Notes: a model not told the origin generated them from the letters alone. Numbered from the stretch's first letter, positions 25,552 to 35,120 are shown. The stretch: 64,000 nucleotides of DNA from Cypionkella sp049896245 (GCF_049896245.1 NZ_JAFCTX010000001.1:1-64000), one strand, 5' to 3'. Program-made: numbers and translations.

Positions 25552-26601
25552 ATGCGCGCCACCGCCCTGCTTGGAGTGAAAAATGAAGGTGCGTTCCTGA
25601 TCGAATGGCTGGCGCATCACCGCGCCTGTGGCTTTACGGATTTCCTCGTCTATTCCAACGATTGCAGCGATGGCACCGATGTGATGCTTGACCGCCTCTC
25701 AGCCATCGGTTGGCTCAGCCATATCCGCAACGCCGGACCCCACCCGGAAGGCCCGCAATGGGCGATGCTGAAGGCTGCCAATAAACACCCTCTGGTTGCA
25801 CAGGCCGATTGGCTGCTGTTTTGCGACATCGACGAGTTTGTCAACATCCATACCGGCGACCGCAGCCTTTCGGCGCTGCTGAACGCCCTGCCCGAGGCCA
25901 CCGCCATCGCGCTGACTTGGCGGATGTTTGGCAATGCGGGAGTGATCGAAATCACCGATCAGCCCATAACCGAAACCTTCACCAGCGCCGCCCCCGCCAG
26001 CTTTGCATGGCCATGGCGCGCGCAACTGTTCAAAACGCTGTTTCGCAATGACGGCACTTACCGCAAACTCGGCGTGCATCGCCCCCGCAACCCTGATCCT
26101 GCGCGCGCAGGCCAAGCGAGATGGTTTGACGGCTCGGGCCGCCCGCTGCCCGCAGACTTTCCGCAAGCGCGGATTTTCTCGGACTACACACGCGACAATT
26201 ATCAACTGGTGCAGTTGAACCACTACGCGCTGGGGTCAATGCAGAACTATCTGGTCAAGGCCGACCGCGGCCGCGCCAACCGCGACGCTTCGGGGTTTGA
26301 TATGAGCTATTGGGTCGAGCGCAACTTCAGTGAAGTCGAAGACCGCTCGATCCTGAAGCTGAACTCCGCGCCGCTACGCGCCGAACTGATGGCCGACCCC
26401 ATCCTCGGCCCGCTGCACCATCAAGCCGTGGCATGGCGACAGGCGCGCTTTGAGACTCTGATGCAGCAAGAGCCGTGGCGCGCGTTGTTTGGCCGCTTGC
26501 TGATGACGCCGCCATCGCAGGTTTTACAACCAGAGCGGGCGCGCCATGTGCTGCGGCACGCGCAAGGGCACACGAAGCATCGCAGCTTGAAACAGTCTTA
26601 A
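25552..26601 (+). CDS. glycosyltransferase family 2-like protein
   Basis: A 349-residue protein. MRATALLGVKNEGAFLIEWLAHHRACGFTDFLVYSNDCSDGTDVML is the donor-binding start of a GT-A fold, and WLLFCDIDEFVNI supplies the DxD-like acid cluster. AAAGGA precedes the ATG. The second half (NHYALGSMQNYLVKADRGRAN) matches the DUF4422/GT92-like bacterial group often named 'glycosyltransferase family 2'. No glycan cluster is adjacent, so the acceptor is unknown. Confidence 0.83.
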   Translation: MRATALLGVKNEGAFLIEWLAHHRACGFTDFLVYSNDCSDGTDVMLDRLSAIGWLSHIRNAGPHPEGPQWAMLKAANKHPLVAQADWLLFCDIDEFVNIHTGDRSLSALLNALPEATAIALTWRMFGNAGVIEITDQPITETFTSAAPASFAWPWRAQLFKTLFRNDGTYRKLGVHRPRNPDPARAGQARWFDGSGRPLPADFPQARIFSDYTRDNYQLVQLNHYALGSMQNYLVKADRGRANRDASGFDMSYWVERNFSEVEDRSILKLNSAPLRAELMADPILGPLHHQAVAWRQARFETLMQQEPWRALFGRLLMTPPSQVLQPERARHVLRHAQGHTKHRSLKQS

Positions 26602-26720
26602 CCCAGTGTTCACAAAGCCCATGCTAGTTTGGCCTGATCTGCGCTTGCCGTAACGGCGCAGAGGGCAGATTATGGCATAACCCCATAGTGCCCCCTGTAA
26701 AGCGTTTGACTGGATGTAAA

Positions 26721-27689
26721 ATGACCGATTTTGCCGAAATTGCCGAGTTGCCACCGCCAACCGACACACTGCCCGACCGCGATGCGTGGGAGCAGCGCAT
26801 GGAAAAGGCGACCGAAGATTCGGGCTATTTCCACAGTGTGGGCGATGCACATTGGGCCTATTTCGCCGATGAAGGCACCACTTTGCTGGTCAGCTTTGAG
26901 ACGATTGACGCCGTACTCGCCCGCCCCAATCAGATGCCCTTGGCCGATGCTCTGGCCCGCGCGTATGGCTGGTCGGTGCTGACCATCATCGCCGATGGCG
27001 ACACTTGGTTTCGCGATCCGGCGGTTTATGGCTTCTTTGACCGTCAGGTCGATGACGCATTCTTTGAAGATTTCGATCAGGTGTTGTTCTACGGCGCGGG
27101 CATGGCGGGCTATGCCGCTTGCGCCTTTGCAGTGACGGCACCGGGGGCGCAAGTGCTGGCGCTGAACCCGCGCGCCACGCTGGAACCTGCGCAATCGCGG
27201 TGGGATCGGCGCGACCTTGCCGCCCGCAGGCTCGATTTCACCTCACGCTATGGCTATGCGCCTGACATGCTGGAAGGTGCCGGGACTGCCGTGGTGATCC
27301 ACGATCCCACCATTGCCGCCGAGGCGATGCACGCCAGCCTGTTCCGCGCGCCCTATATCACCCGGCTGTCGGCCCGACACATGGGCGATACGCTGGAACG
27401 CGCGCTGATCGGCAGCGGTATTCTACCCGCTCTGGTTGATCAGGCGATGGAAGGAACCCTGACGATGCAAAGCTTCGCAGTGCTGTGGCGGGCGCGGCGG
27501 CATTACTCACCTTACCTGCGCGCGATCCTTGCCAAAGCCGAAAACACCGGGCGCAATAAACTGGCGATCATGATCTGCCGCTCGGTCAGCCAGCGCCTGC
27601 GCGCGCCCAGCTTTGCTCGCCGTCTGGCGAAATTGACCGATCGAATGGCAGGGGTAGAGACGGTTGTTCAGGCTGGGGCCGACGCCTAA
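26721..27689 (+). CDS. conserved protein with alpha/beta-hydrolase-like core, no serine nucleophile
   Basis: A 322-residue cytosolic protein typical of Rhodobacteraceae. MTDFAEIAELPPP starts it. A central beta-alpha-beta stretch QVLFYGAGMAGYAACAFAVTAPGAQVLALNPRAT looks like the nucleophile elbow of an alpha/beta-hydrolase, but it reads GAGMAG where a GxSxG serine would be. Homologues are sometimes labelled phosphoadenosine phosphosulfate reductase in databases, as I recall; I see no such motifs here. Function unknown. The frame opens 33 bases earlier. Confidence 0.7.
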   Translation: MTDFAEIAELPPPTDTLPDRDAWEQRMEKATEDSGYFHSVGDAHWAYFADEGTTLLVSFETIDAVLARPNQMPLADALARAYGWSVLTIIADGDTWFRDPAVYGFFDRQVDDAFFEDFDQVLFYGAGMAGYAACAFAVTAPGAQVLALNPRATLEPAQSRWDRRDLAARRLDFTSRYGYAPDMLEGAGTAVVIHDPTIAAEAMHASLFRAPYITRLSARHMGDTLERALIGSGILPALVDQAMEGTLTMQSFAVLWRARRHYSPYLRAILAKAENTGRNKLAIMICRSVSQRLRAPSFARRLAKLTDRMAGVETVVQAGADA

Positions 27690-28031
27690 CAGCCTGCCCC
27701 ACAAACTGAGGTGGCGCGCGCTGCCGCGATATAAAACCGGTTTGCATTTTTCCTGACACAAGCGGCATCGGATTGCGTGCAGGTATTGGCGCGCATGCCG
27801 ACTAAAGATAGGTACAAACCGATCCGGAAACCGCTCTGGGGTTTGATCAGGCGCAGCAGGCTTGTCGCCTCAATCTTTAACAATCCTTCAAATCACAGCA
27901 CGCTACAAGACCACAACATGTGGTGATAAAACCGTCTATAATGAAGAAACCCACAAGTGTTTCCCCGCTGGGAAGGTTTTTTCGGCGCTCGACGAGCATT
28001 GCATCAGATCAAACGCAACCCGCTCTAACGT
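27690..28031. other. 342-bp intergenic region between convergent genes
   Basis: No convincing gene on either strand. It contains a short inverted repeat ACCACA/TGTGGT (27910-27924) and AT-rich tracts, but no clear U-run terminator or dispersed-motif copy. Confidence 0.6.
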
Positions 28032-28427
28032 TCAGTATTCCTCAGCCATCGCCTCAAGATCAGCTGTGCGCTGCGCGGTCAAACGCGCACGGCAGCCATA
28101 GATCACCATCGGCTCTGCCGACCCACCATGCATCGTATAGCCCTCAGCCGCGCAAGTCGCATCGCGGAAGGTGACCCAAGCCCGCTGGCCATCGCGCAAA
28201 TAATCCGCAGCGCCGCGCTGTGACGCTTCAAGGTCTGCATCAATGCCCTGCATCAAGTCCCGCGCCACACCGTAGGCCGCGTTCAAATCGGCATCAGCGG
28301 CCAGCCAATCTTGCTCGGCGCAGTAGGTCATCTCAACCTGCACCTCGGCATTGGCGCAATCAACATCCTGCGCCAGTGCCGGAGCCGATGCCAGCGCCGC
28401 CACACATCCCAACCAATTCAACCGCAT
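28032..28427 (-). CDS. LprI-like lysozyme inhibitor domain protein (DUF1311)
   Basis: A 131-residue exported protein: signal peptide about 1-19 (MRLNWLGCVAALASAPALA), then DCANAEVQVEMTYCAEQDWLAADADLNAAYG, DYLRDGQRAWVTFRDATCAAEGY and YGCRARLTAQRTADLEAM. The four cysteines and the DLNAAY, AQRAW and R-L-T-x-x-R-x-x-x-L patterns fit the LprI/DUF1311 family, named for a mycobacterial lysozyme inhibitor. Function in Gram-negatives is unproven. Confidence 0.87.
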   Translation of the reverse strand: MRLNWLGCVAALASAPALAQDVDCANAEVQVEMTYCAEQDWLAADADLNAAYGVARDLMQGIDADLEASQRGAADYLRDGQRAWVTFRDATCAAEGYTMHGGSAEPMVIYGCRARLTAQRTADLEAMAEEY

Positions 28428-28455
28428 CTATATCCCCCCGTTCGCGGGCGTGGCC

Positions 28456-28764
28456 TCAGCCACCCGTTACCTTGCGCTGCAACCGCTTGGCATTGGCGCG
28501 GGTTTTCGCCCGCACGGGCTGCATCGCCGCCATTGCCATTTCGGAAAGATTACCGCCCGCCATGCCACTGCGCAACGCGGCATGTGCCGGATCCATCCCC
28601 GCAGACAGCTTTTCCGCCAGCATCCGGTCGGTTTCAGATTTTGCCATCGGCCACAGCCCCGCCATGCCTGCCAGTCGCATCCCGATCACCATCTGCGATT
28701 CCGCCATGATCTGGCTCGCCTGAAGCGCCGGAGCGATAAAATCCATCGGAGTCATCAGCTTCAT
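28456..28764 (-). CDS. conserved hypothetical, Met/Ala-rich helical protein
   Basis: A 102-residue predicted all-helical, Met- and Ala-rich protein: MTPMDFIAPALQASQIMAESQMVIGMRLAGMAGLWPMAKSETDRMLAEK. AGGAGA precedes the ATG at 28764; a longer opening upstream reaches into pyrC and is not real. The sequence is reminiscent of small phasin-like or 'antifreeze-like' annotated proteins of Rhodobacteraceae, but I cannot assign a function. It follows the LprI-like gene by 28 bases upstream on the same strand. Confidence 0.72.
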   Translation of the reverse strand: MKLMTPMDFIAPALQASQIMAESQMVIGMRLAGMAGLWPMAKSETDRMLAEKLSAGMDPAHAALRSGMAGGNLSEMAMAAMQPVRAKTRANAKRLQRKVTGG

Positions 28765-28974
28765 CGTGTTCTCCTGAACAAGTTGCTTATATGACGTAGC
28801 CCTATGCTGCGCCGCAACAAGAGCTTTTGCGCGGTACCTCTCTGCGCAGGAGGCATAGCCCCGAATTGACACAGCCAGATGTCGCAACCCTGCGCCACTT
28901 GCCGCCAAGACGCGCATCTGCCTCAGAATTGCACCCCCTAGAGAATCACTGGGGCCTAGGCTATCTGAGTTGCC

Positions 28975-30018
28975 ATGACACAAAGCCTCACGCTTCGCCG
29001 CCCCGATGACTGGCACCTGCACCTGCGCGATGGCGCGATGCTGAAGGGCGTTTTGCCCGAAACCGCGCGGCATTTCGCCCGGGCCCTGATCATGCCCAAC
29101 CTCGTGCCCCCCGTGGTGACAGGCGCGCAGGCACAGGCCTACCGCGAGCGGATCATGGCAGCGCTTCCAACGGGCTCCAAGTTTCAACCCCTGATGACGC
29201 TGTATCTCACCGAAACCACCGACGCCGCCGATGTGGCCACTGCTGCCGCTTCCGGTCTGGTGAAAGCCGTTAAACTTTACCCCGCCGGGGCCACCACCAA
29301 CTCGCACTCCGGCGTGGCGGATTTCGCGAAAGTCCAAGGCGTGTTAGAGAAAATGGCCGAGATCGGTCTGCCGTTGTGCCTGCACGGCGAAGTCACCGAC
29401 CCCTCTGTCGATATTTTCGACCGCGAAGCCGTATTCATCGACATCGTGCTTGATCCCCTGCGCCGCCGCATCCCCGGCCTGCGGGTGGTGATGGAGCATA
29501 TCACAACCGAGGAAGGCGTGGCTTACGCCCGCGCAGGCGGCGATGATCTGGCCGCCACCATCACCACGCATCATCTGATCATCAACCGCAACCACATCCT
29601 CGCAGGCGGCATCAAGCCGCATTACTACTGCCTGCCCGTCGCAAAACGTGAAAAGCACCGCCTCGCCTTACGCGCCGCCGCCACCTCTGGCGAAGCTCGC
29701 TTTCTGCTCGGCACCGATTCAGCCCCGCATGTCGATGCGCTGAAAGAACACGCCTGCGGCTGTGCGGGCTGCTTCACCGCCACCAACACCATGCCGCTGC
29801 TGGCGCATGTGTTCGAGGAAGAAGCCGCGCTGCACCACCTCGAAGCCTTTGCCAGCCTCAACGGCCCCGCCTTCTACCGCCTGCCCGTCAATGAGACGCA
29901 ACTCACCCTTGTCAAACACGAACAGCCGCAAAGCTTCCCCGAAAAAATTCTCACCGAAGCGGGCCCCGTCACCGTCTTCAACCCTGGCTTTCCCGTGCAT
30001 TGGCACGTCGAGGCCTGA
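28975..30018 (+). CDS. pyrC: dihydroorotase, class II
   Basis: A 347-residue zinc amidohydrolase of pyrimidine synthesis, interconverting carbamoyl-aspartate and dihydroorotate. His14 and His16 in DDWHLHLRDG, carboxylated Lys100 in VKAVKLYPAGATTNS, the later LCLHGEV and MEHITT histidines and LLGTDSAPH with its Asp complete the binuclear site. The length matches the E. coli-type enzyme. It is followed by pyrE 88 bp downstream on the same strand, consistent with co-transcription. Confidence 0.97.
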   Translation: MTQSLTLRRPDDWHLHLRDGAMLKGVLPETARHFARALIMPNLVPPVVTGAQAQAYRERIMAALPTGSKFQPLMTLYLTETTDAADVATAAASGLVKAVKLYPAGATTNSHSGVADFAKVQGVLEKMAEIGLPLCLHGEVTDPSVDIFDREAVFIDIVLDPLRRRIPGLRVVMEHITTEEGVAYARAGGDDLAATITTHHLIINRNHILAGGIKPHYYCLPVAKREKHRLALRAAATSGEARFLLGTDSAPHVDALKEHACGCAGCFTATNTMPLLAHVFEEEAALHHLEAFASLNGPAFYRLPVNETQLTLVKHEQPQSFPEKILTEAGPVTVFNPGFPVHWHVEA

Positions 30019-30106
30019 CCACCCGCTTATCGGCCCTCTCAGGCCTCTGCGCTTGCGCGAGAAGCGCCCGTAAGGGAGCGTCGAGCCCCGCCATAAAGGA
30101 ACCGCC

Positions 30107-30787
30107 ATGATCCCGACCAGCTTCCCCCCTGCGTCAGAAATCGCCCGCCTCACCGCCCGCGCTTTGCTGGAAATCAAGGCGGTGCATTTCAACGCCGAAA
30201 CCCCGTTCACACTGGCGAGCGGTCTGCCCAGCCCAACCTATATCGACTGCCGCAAGCTGATCTCTTACCCCCGCATCCGCGCCACCCTGATGGATTTCCT
30301 CACCGTCACCGTGATGCGCGATGCAGGCTTTGAAGCCTTCGACAACATCGCAGGCGGTGAGACCGCAGGCATCCCGTTGGGCGCTTGGGTGGCGGAACGT
30401 CTGGCCCTGCCGATGACCTACATCCGCAAGAAACCAAAAGGCTACGGTCGCAACGCCCGCATCGAAGGGGTGATGACGCCCGGCCAGCGCGTGCTGCTGG
30501 TCGAGGATCTGACCACCGACGGCGGCTCTAAACTGTCCTTCGTCGATGCCATTCGCCAAACCGGTGCTACCTGCGCCCATACGGCGGTGATTTTCTACTA
30601 CGACATCTTCCCCGAAACCACCCAGCGCCTCGCCGATCACGGTGTCGCGCTGCACCACCTCTGCACCTGGTGGGACGTCCTCACCGAAGCCCGCGCGCAA
30701 GGGTCGTTTGATGCCAAAACCTTGGCAGAGGTTGAAGTGTTTCTGAACGATCCCCGCGCTTGGCAAGCCGCCCGCGCTGCAAAATAG
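30107..30787 (+). CDS. pyrE: orotate phosphoribosyltransferase
   Basis: A 226-residue phosphoribosyltransferase. The PRPP loop is VLLVEDLTTDGGSKLSFVDAIR, and the orotate-side start LTARALLEIKAVHFNAETPFTLASGLPSPTYIDCRKLISYP is typical. It makes OMP from orotate and PRPP. AAAGGA precedes the ATG. The gene pair pyrC-pyrE performs two pathway steps on either side of the dihydroorotate dehydrogenase, which is elsewhere. Confidence 0.97.
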   Translation: MIPTSFPPASEIARLTARALLEIKAVHFNAETPFTLASGLPSPTYIDCRKLISYPRIRATLMDFLTVTVMRDAGFEAFDNIAGGETAGIPLGAWVAERLALPMTYIRKKPKGYGRNARIEGVMTPGQRVLLVEDLTTDGGSKLSFVDAIRQTGATCAHTAVIFYYDIFPETTQRLADHGVALHHLCTWWDVLTEARAQGSFDAKTLAEVEVFLNDPRAWQAARAAK

Positions 30788-31019
30788 CGCAAAGATTTTC
30801 CGGGGGCGACTCTGTGGGCGGATTGTGAACAACTCCGCACAAAGCTGCGGTTGTTGGTGGATTGCACCCCCATTCCCCGCAAGATGTGGTAGTATCGTGC
30901 TGATAGATACGACTCAACGCTGACTTATCTACAGAGATATGCCTGCTATCGCGGCGGGCCAATTTGGGGCAATAACGCCCCCTTGCCCGGTATGTCTGGG
31001 TCAGAACACGAGGCAGCCC

Positions 31020-32531
31020 ATGAATGAACTCGCCACCCTCCGCCCGATGCCGCCCGCTGTTGCCGCCGCCCCGGAAACCGAGGCGCTGCCGCATAACATC
31101 GAAGCCGAGCAGCAACTGCTGGGCGCGATCTTGACCAACAACGATGTCTATGACCGCATCGCAAGCCTGGTGAAGCCAGAGCATTTCTTCGATCCGGTGC
31201 ATCAGCGCATCTTTGAACGCAGCGCTGCCCGCATCCAGAAAAACGCGCTGGTGTCGCCCGTCACCCTCAAAATCTATTTCGAGGACGATGAAGGTCTGAA
31301 AGAACTCGGCGGCCCGTCCTATCTTGTGCGTCTCGCAGGTGCCGCGATTTCATCCTACGCCGCGCGCGACTATGCGCAGATGATCTATGACCTCGCCGTG
31401 CGCCGGGAACTCATGGCGCTGGGGCGTGACCTGACCGCCAAAGCCGCCAAGGTTGAAATCGACTCCGAACCGAAAGACCAGATCATCGAGGCCGAACAGC
31501 GCCTGTACAAACTGGGCGAGCAAGGCGTGGCAGAGCGCGGCTTTCAATCCTTCCTGAAAGCCGTGACTGAAGCCGTCAACGTCGCCAACGCCGCCTACCA
31601 ACGCGGCGGCGGTCTGGCTGGCATCTCCACCGGGCTGATTGATCTGGATAAAAAACTCGGCGGGTTGCACGCCTCTGACCTGCTGATTCTCGCCGGTCGC
31701 CCGTCGATGGGCAAAACCTCGCTCGCCACCAACATCGCCTTCAACATCGCCAAGGCCTACAAACGCGGCCGCACCCATGACGGCCACGAGGGCGCGGTTG
31801 AGGGCGGTGTCGTCGGTTTCTTCAGTCTTGAGATGAGCTCGGAACAACTCGCCGCGCGTATCCTGTCCGAGGCCTCCGAAGTCCCCTCCGAACAAATCCG
31901 TCGCGGCGATATGCAGGAATTTGAGTTCCGCAAATTCGTCGAGGCCGCGAAATCGCTGGAATCCTGCCCGCTTTACATAGACGACACCCCCGCGCTCCCC
32001 ATTAGCCAAGTCGCCGCCCGCGCGCGGCGCCTGAAACGCACGCATGGCCTGGATGTGCTGATCATCGACTATTTGCAGCTGTTGAAAGGCACCGGCAAAG
32101 GCGACAACCGCGTGCAGGAAGTCTCGGAAATCACCCAAGGCCTGAAGGCCATCGCCAAAGAGCTTAACATCCCGGTGATCGCGCTCTCACAGCTATCGCG
32201 TCAGGTCGAATCCCGCGAAGACAAGCGCCCACAGCTGTCAGATCTGCGCGAATCCGGCTCGATCGAGCAAGACGCCGACGTGGTGATGTTCGTCTACCGC
32301 GACGAATATTATAAAGAACGCGAAAAGCCCGGCGATCACGAGTTGGAAAAAATGGCGCAGTGGCAGGTCACCATGGAAAGCGTGCGCGGCAAGGCCGAAG
32401 TGATCATTGGCAAGCAGCGCCACGGCCCGATCGGCCATGTCGAGCTTTCGTTTGAGGGCCGCTTCACCCGCTTTGGCAACCTCGCCAAACAATGGCAGGG
32501 CTCCGGCCCCGGCGACGACGTGGGGTTTTAA
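31020..32531 (+). CDS. dnaB: replicative DNA helicase DnaB
   Basis: A 503-residue helicase. N-terminal DnaB domain (PHNIEAEQQLLGAILTNNDVYDRIASLVKPEHFFDPVHQRIFE), then the RecA-type motor: Walker A LAGRPSMGKTS, Walker B VLIIDYLQLLKG, and ALSQLSRQVESREDKRPQLSDLRESGSIEQDADVV. It is a hexamer that unwinds the fork on the lagging strand. I start at the ATG at 31020, which gives the family N-terminus. No intein interrupts the motor. In this family dnaB is usually followed by alr; here a decayed gene and an SDR lie between. Confidence 0.97.
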   Translation: MNELATLRPMPPAVAAAPETEALPHNIEAEQQLLGAILTNNDVYDRIASLVKPEHFFDPVHQRIFERSAARIQKNALVSPVTLKIYFEDDEGLKELGGPSYLVRLAGAAISSYAARDYAQMIYDLAVRRELMALGRDLTAKAAKVEIDSEPKDQIIEAEQRLYKLGEQGVAERGFQSFLKAVTEAVNVANAAYQRGGGLAGISTGLIDLDKKLGGLHASDLLILAGRPSMGKTSLATNIAFNIAKAYKRGRTHDGHEGAVEGGVVGFFSLEMSSEQLAARILSEASEVPSEQIRRGDMQEFEFRKFVEAAKSLESCPLYIDDTPALPISQVAARARRLKRTHGLDVLIIDYLQLLKGTGKGDNRVQEVSEITQGLKAIAKELNIPVIALSQLSRQVESREDKRPQLSDLRESGSIEQDADVVMFVYRDEYYKEREKPGDHELEKMAQWQVTMESVRGKAEVIIGKQRHGPIGHVELSFEGRFTRFGNLAKQWQGSGPGDDVGF

Positions 32532-32612
32532 GGCAATCGCGCCCAAGCACCCAAACCGCCCTCACTCAGGCCGCGCCCACCGCACGGCCTGCCACAGTGC
32601 CAAGCCGCTGCC

Positions 32613-32645
32613 ATTCACATTGGCGCAAATATCCCCGCCGGAGGC
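32613..32645 (+). repeat. dispersed 33-bp intergenic motif, copy f
   Basis: ATTCACATTGGCG followed by CAAATATCCCCGCCGGAGGC, 82 bp after dnaB. On the minus strand it sits at the 3' end of the decayed P-type ATPase and reads ASGGDI in one frame. Confidence 0.85.
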
Positions 32646-32740
32646 GCAGGCCAGCCCCATCCCTCCCGCTCGATAACCCATCCCCCGGCAGCGCGGTCGA
32701 GCGCCCCCTCGATGGGGGCCGAGACCGCCCCGTTCCCAGA

Positions 32741-34170
32741 TCACCCCACCCGGATCGGATCGCGCAGCAAGCGCCGTCCGTTCAGCACCACCAGCAACGT
32801 GCCGCCCTCATGGCCGATCACCGCCAACGGCAGCGGCAGGTTGAAAAACACGCCCATCACCACCAGCACCGCCATCGCGCCCAGTGCGAAACCAAGGTTC
32901 TGCTTGATCACCCATGCCATCCGCCGCACCAGCCGATGCGCCAGCGCCAGACGCGCCATATCGTCGGACAGCAACATCACATCGGCGGCCTGCAATGCCA
33001 CCTGACTTCCCGCAGTCCCCACCATATCCGCCCGCGCCATTCACCCTGTTGCCGACAAATGCCACCCTACCCCGCCAAGCCAGATCACCGACGAGCCGCA
33101 GTTTGTCGGCAGGCATCAGTTCGGCGAACACCTCCTGCGGCCGCACCCCAAGCGCGATTGCAATCGGCAAAGCCGCGCGCGGCGATCCCCGGTCATCATC
33201 ACAAGCTGCGCCACCCCTGCGTCGCACAAGGCGGCCGCCGCAGCAGCAGCGCGCGGCGTATCTGCCGCCGCCTACGCCAAGGCCCCAAAAACCAGCGCCC
33301 CTCGGCCAAAACAGACCATGGTCTGCGCTTAGGCGGCTGCAAGGCCGGCAAATCTCGATGCAACAGATCCGCCCCTATCCGCGCATTCGCCGCCCCGCAG
33401 CAGCCAATGCCAACAAGATCACCGCCAGAACCGAGATCACCACCGCGCGGGACATCGCGTCTTGGCATGGCGAGCCCCGCGCCAACACCCCGTGCAAGCG
33501 CAGCGCAGTATCGGGGGGGCAGCGCCATCAAAGCAGCCACCGCCCCATCGCGCAAAGCTCCATCGCGCGCGACAACGCGAATGCGCGCGACAACGCGAAC
33601 AGCGCCAGCGAGACCACGCCTTCCAGTGCCGCCGCCACCGAAGCCGCCGCCAGCGCCGCCCCACATCAACAGATCAATGTCGCAGCGGCCCGCGCCGAAC
33701 AGTTTGCGCAATGCCACCGGTCCATCCGGCCAGATAAGCCAACAGCAACGCGCCCAGCACCAACAGCGGCGGCAGGGGCAGAACGACCGCATCCTCCAGC
33801 CCAATATACAAAGCCCCAGCGTCCTCAACCCCACCAGCAGCAGATCACCATCTTGCCCATTTTGGTGACCGTCCCCGTCGCGGCCTTCCTCAGCAACCCG
33901 CGCCGGATATTCGTTTCGCCCCGTACTTCGACAGCCGCAGCATCAGCGCCCTGACTTTACCCCAGCACATCCATTGCCGCCGCCGCGTCAGCCATATCTC
34001 GCCGCAGCAATGCAGCCCGCCTCCGCTCCGCAGCGCCGCGCCGCAAGGCTTGCTGTGCCATGGGCAGTTTCTTGTTGCCCAGGGCCTGACCATCTCCAAA
34101 ACCCGATCAAAACAGCCTTGCCCCTTGGCAATGCCGCTGGCAACCGTCAGCATGTCGCAACATATCGGGC
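32741..34170 (-). pseudogene. decayed heavy-metal (P1B-type) P-type ATPase
   Basis: Fragments of a metal-transporting P-type ATPase lie in several frames. The C-terminal piece (32741-33040) reads MVGTAGSQVALQAADVMLL and a pair of membrane helices. A shifted frame (to about 33190) reads PIAIALGVRPQEVFAELMPADKLRLVGDL, but its hinge motif, normally GDGxND, is GNRVNGA. Around 33400-33830 are frames with LFGAG...DIDLLM and hydrophobic stretches. I find no DKTGT phosphorylation site, and the distance between the flanking membrane and ATP-domain parts is far too short, so much of the catalytic domain is deleted. The upstream boundary is approximate. The metal cannot be assigned. Confidence 0.8.
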
Positions 34171-34182
34171 AGCGAGGCAGCA

Positions 34183-34962
34183 ATGGATCTGGGTCTTAAG
34201 GACAAAGTCATCATCGTCACCGGAGGGGCCGCAGGCATCGGGGCCGCCATCAGCCAAACCTTGGCCGAAGAAGGCGCCATCCCGGTCATCTTCGCCCGCA
34301 GCACTCCGCCCGAAGCCTTCTTGAAAGGCCTCAAAGCCCTCAGCCCCAAATCCGGCTGGCTGCAAGCCGATCTCTCACGTGACGCAGACTGCCGCCGCGC
34401 CGTCTCGCAAGCACAAAACCAGTGGGGCCAGATCTATGGCTTGGTGAACAACGCAGGCACCAACGACAACCTTGATCTCGACACCCCACCCGAGGCCTTC
34501 CGCGCCTCTCTCGACCAAAACCTGTTGCACTACTACACCCTCGCCCATCTGCTGCAAGCCGACCTCAAGGCAAGCGCTGGCGCCATCGTCAACATCGCCT
34601 CGAAGACGGCGGTGACAGGTCAAGGCAGCACCTCGGCCTATGTCGCCGCCAAAGCCGCCCAACTGGGTCTGACCCGCGAATGGGCCGCAGCCTTGGCACC
34701 TTGGGGCGTGCGCGTCAACGCCGTGATCCCGGCGGAAGTCTTAACCCCTATGTATGCGGCATGGCTGCAAAGCTTCCCCGACCCCACCGCGCAAAAAGCC
34801 CAAATCACCTCCCGCATCCCCCTCGGCCAGCGCATGACCGAAGCGCGTGAGATCGCCGCCACCACCGTCTTCGCGCTCTCGCCCCGCGCGGCCCATACCA
34901 CCGGGCAATGGCTGTTCGTCGACGGCGGCTACACCCATCTCGACCGCGCCATCGGCACCTAG
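34183..34962 (+). CDS. SDR family oxidoreductase
   Basis: A 259-residue short-chain dehydrogenase. Cofactor motif TGGAAGIGAAI, NNAG at about residue 90, catalytic Ser in IVNIASKTAV and SAYVAAKAA (YxxxK), and an ending FVDGGYTHLDR. The length and motifs are those of NAD(P)-dependent sugar or alcohol dehydrogenases; the pattern is closest to SDRs named L-fucose or D-rhamnose dehydrogenase, but this is not certain. GAGG precedes the ATG. It is divergent from the decayed ATPase gene and separated from alr by a hairpin-rich gap. Confidence 0.85.
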   Translation: MDLGLKDKVIIVTGGAAGIGAAISQTLAEEGAIPVIFARSTPPEAFLKGLKALSPKSGWLQADLSRDADCRRAVSQAQNQWGQIYGLVNNAGTNDNLDLDTPPEAFRASLDQNLLHYYTLAHLLQADLKASAGAIVNIASKTAVTGQGSTSAYVAAKAAQLGLTREWAAALAPWGVRVNAVIPAEVLTPMYAAWLQSFPDPTAQKAQITSRIPLGQRMTEAREIAATTVFALSPRAAHTTGQWLFVDGGYTHLDRAIGT

Positions 34963-34990
34963 ACCCAAACACTCCCTCTACCGGATTGCT

Positions 34991-35120
34991 CTTTCTGAAA
35001 TACTCCCGCGCGGCGCGCTCCCCCGCCTCCACACGCGCCGCGCATCCAGAAAATCCCAGCGGCAGCAGCGGTCGAGCGGGGCCTCCGCTCGTCGGGAAAA
35101 CGCGCCCCCAGCGCGTTTTC
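34991..35120. other. hairpin-rich region with degenerate dispersed motif
   Basis: Between the SDR and alr. CTGAAATACTCCCGC at 34995-35010 looks like a worn copy of the dispersed motif. Hairpin GAGCGG/CCGCTC lies at 35074-35090, and a perfect 10-bp stem GAAAACGCGC / GCGCGTTTTC with a CCCCA loop lies at 35096-35120. The last one is a plausible terminator for the SDR. Confidence 0.6.

Noticed and set aside
30925..30933. TTATCTACA, one mismatch from a DnaA box, upstream of dnaB
   Set aside because: A single near-match is expected by chance; no cluster of boxes or AT-rich unwinding region.
31020..32531. Intein in dnaB
   Set aside because: The ATPase motifs run without interruption and the length is normal.
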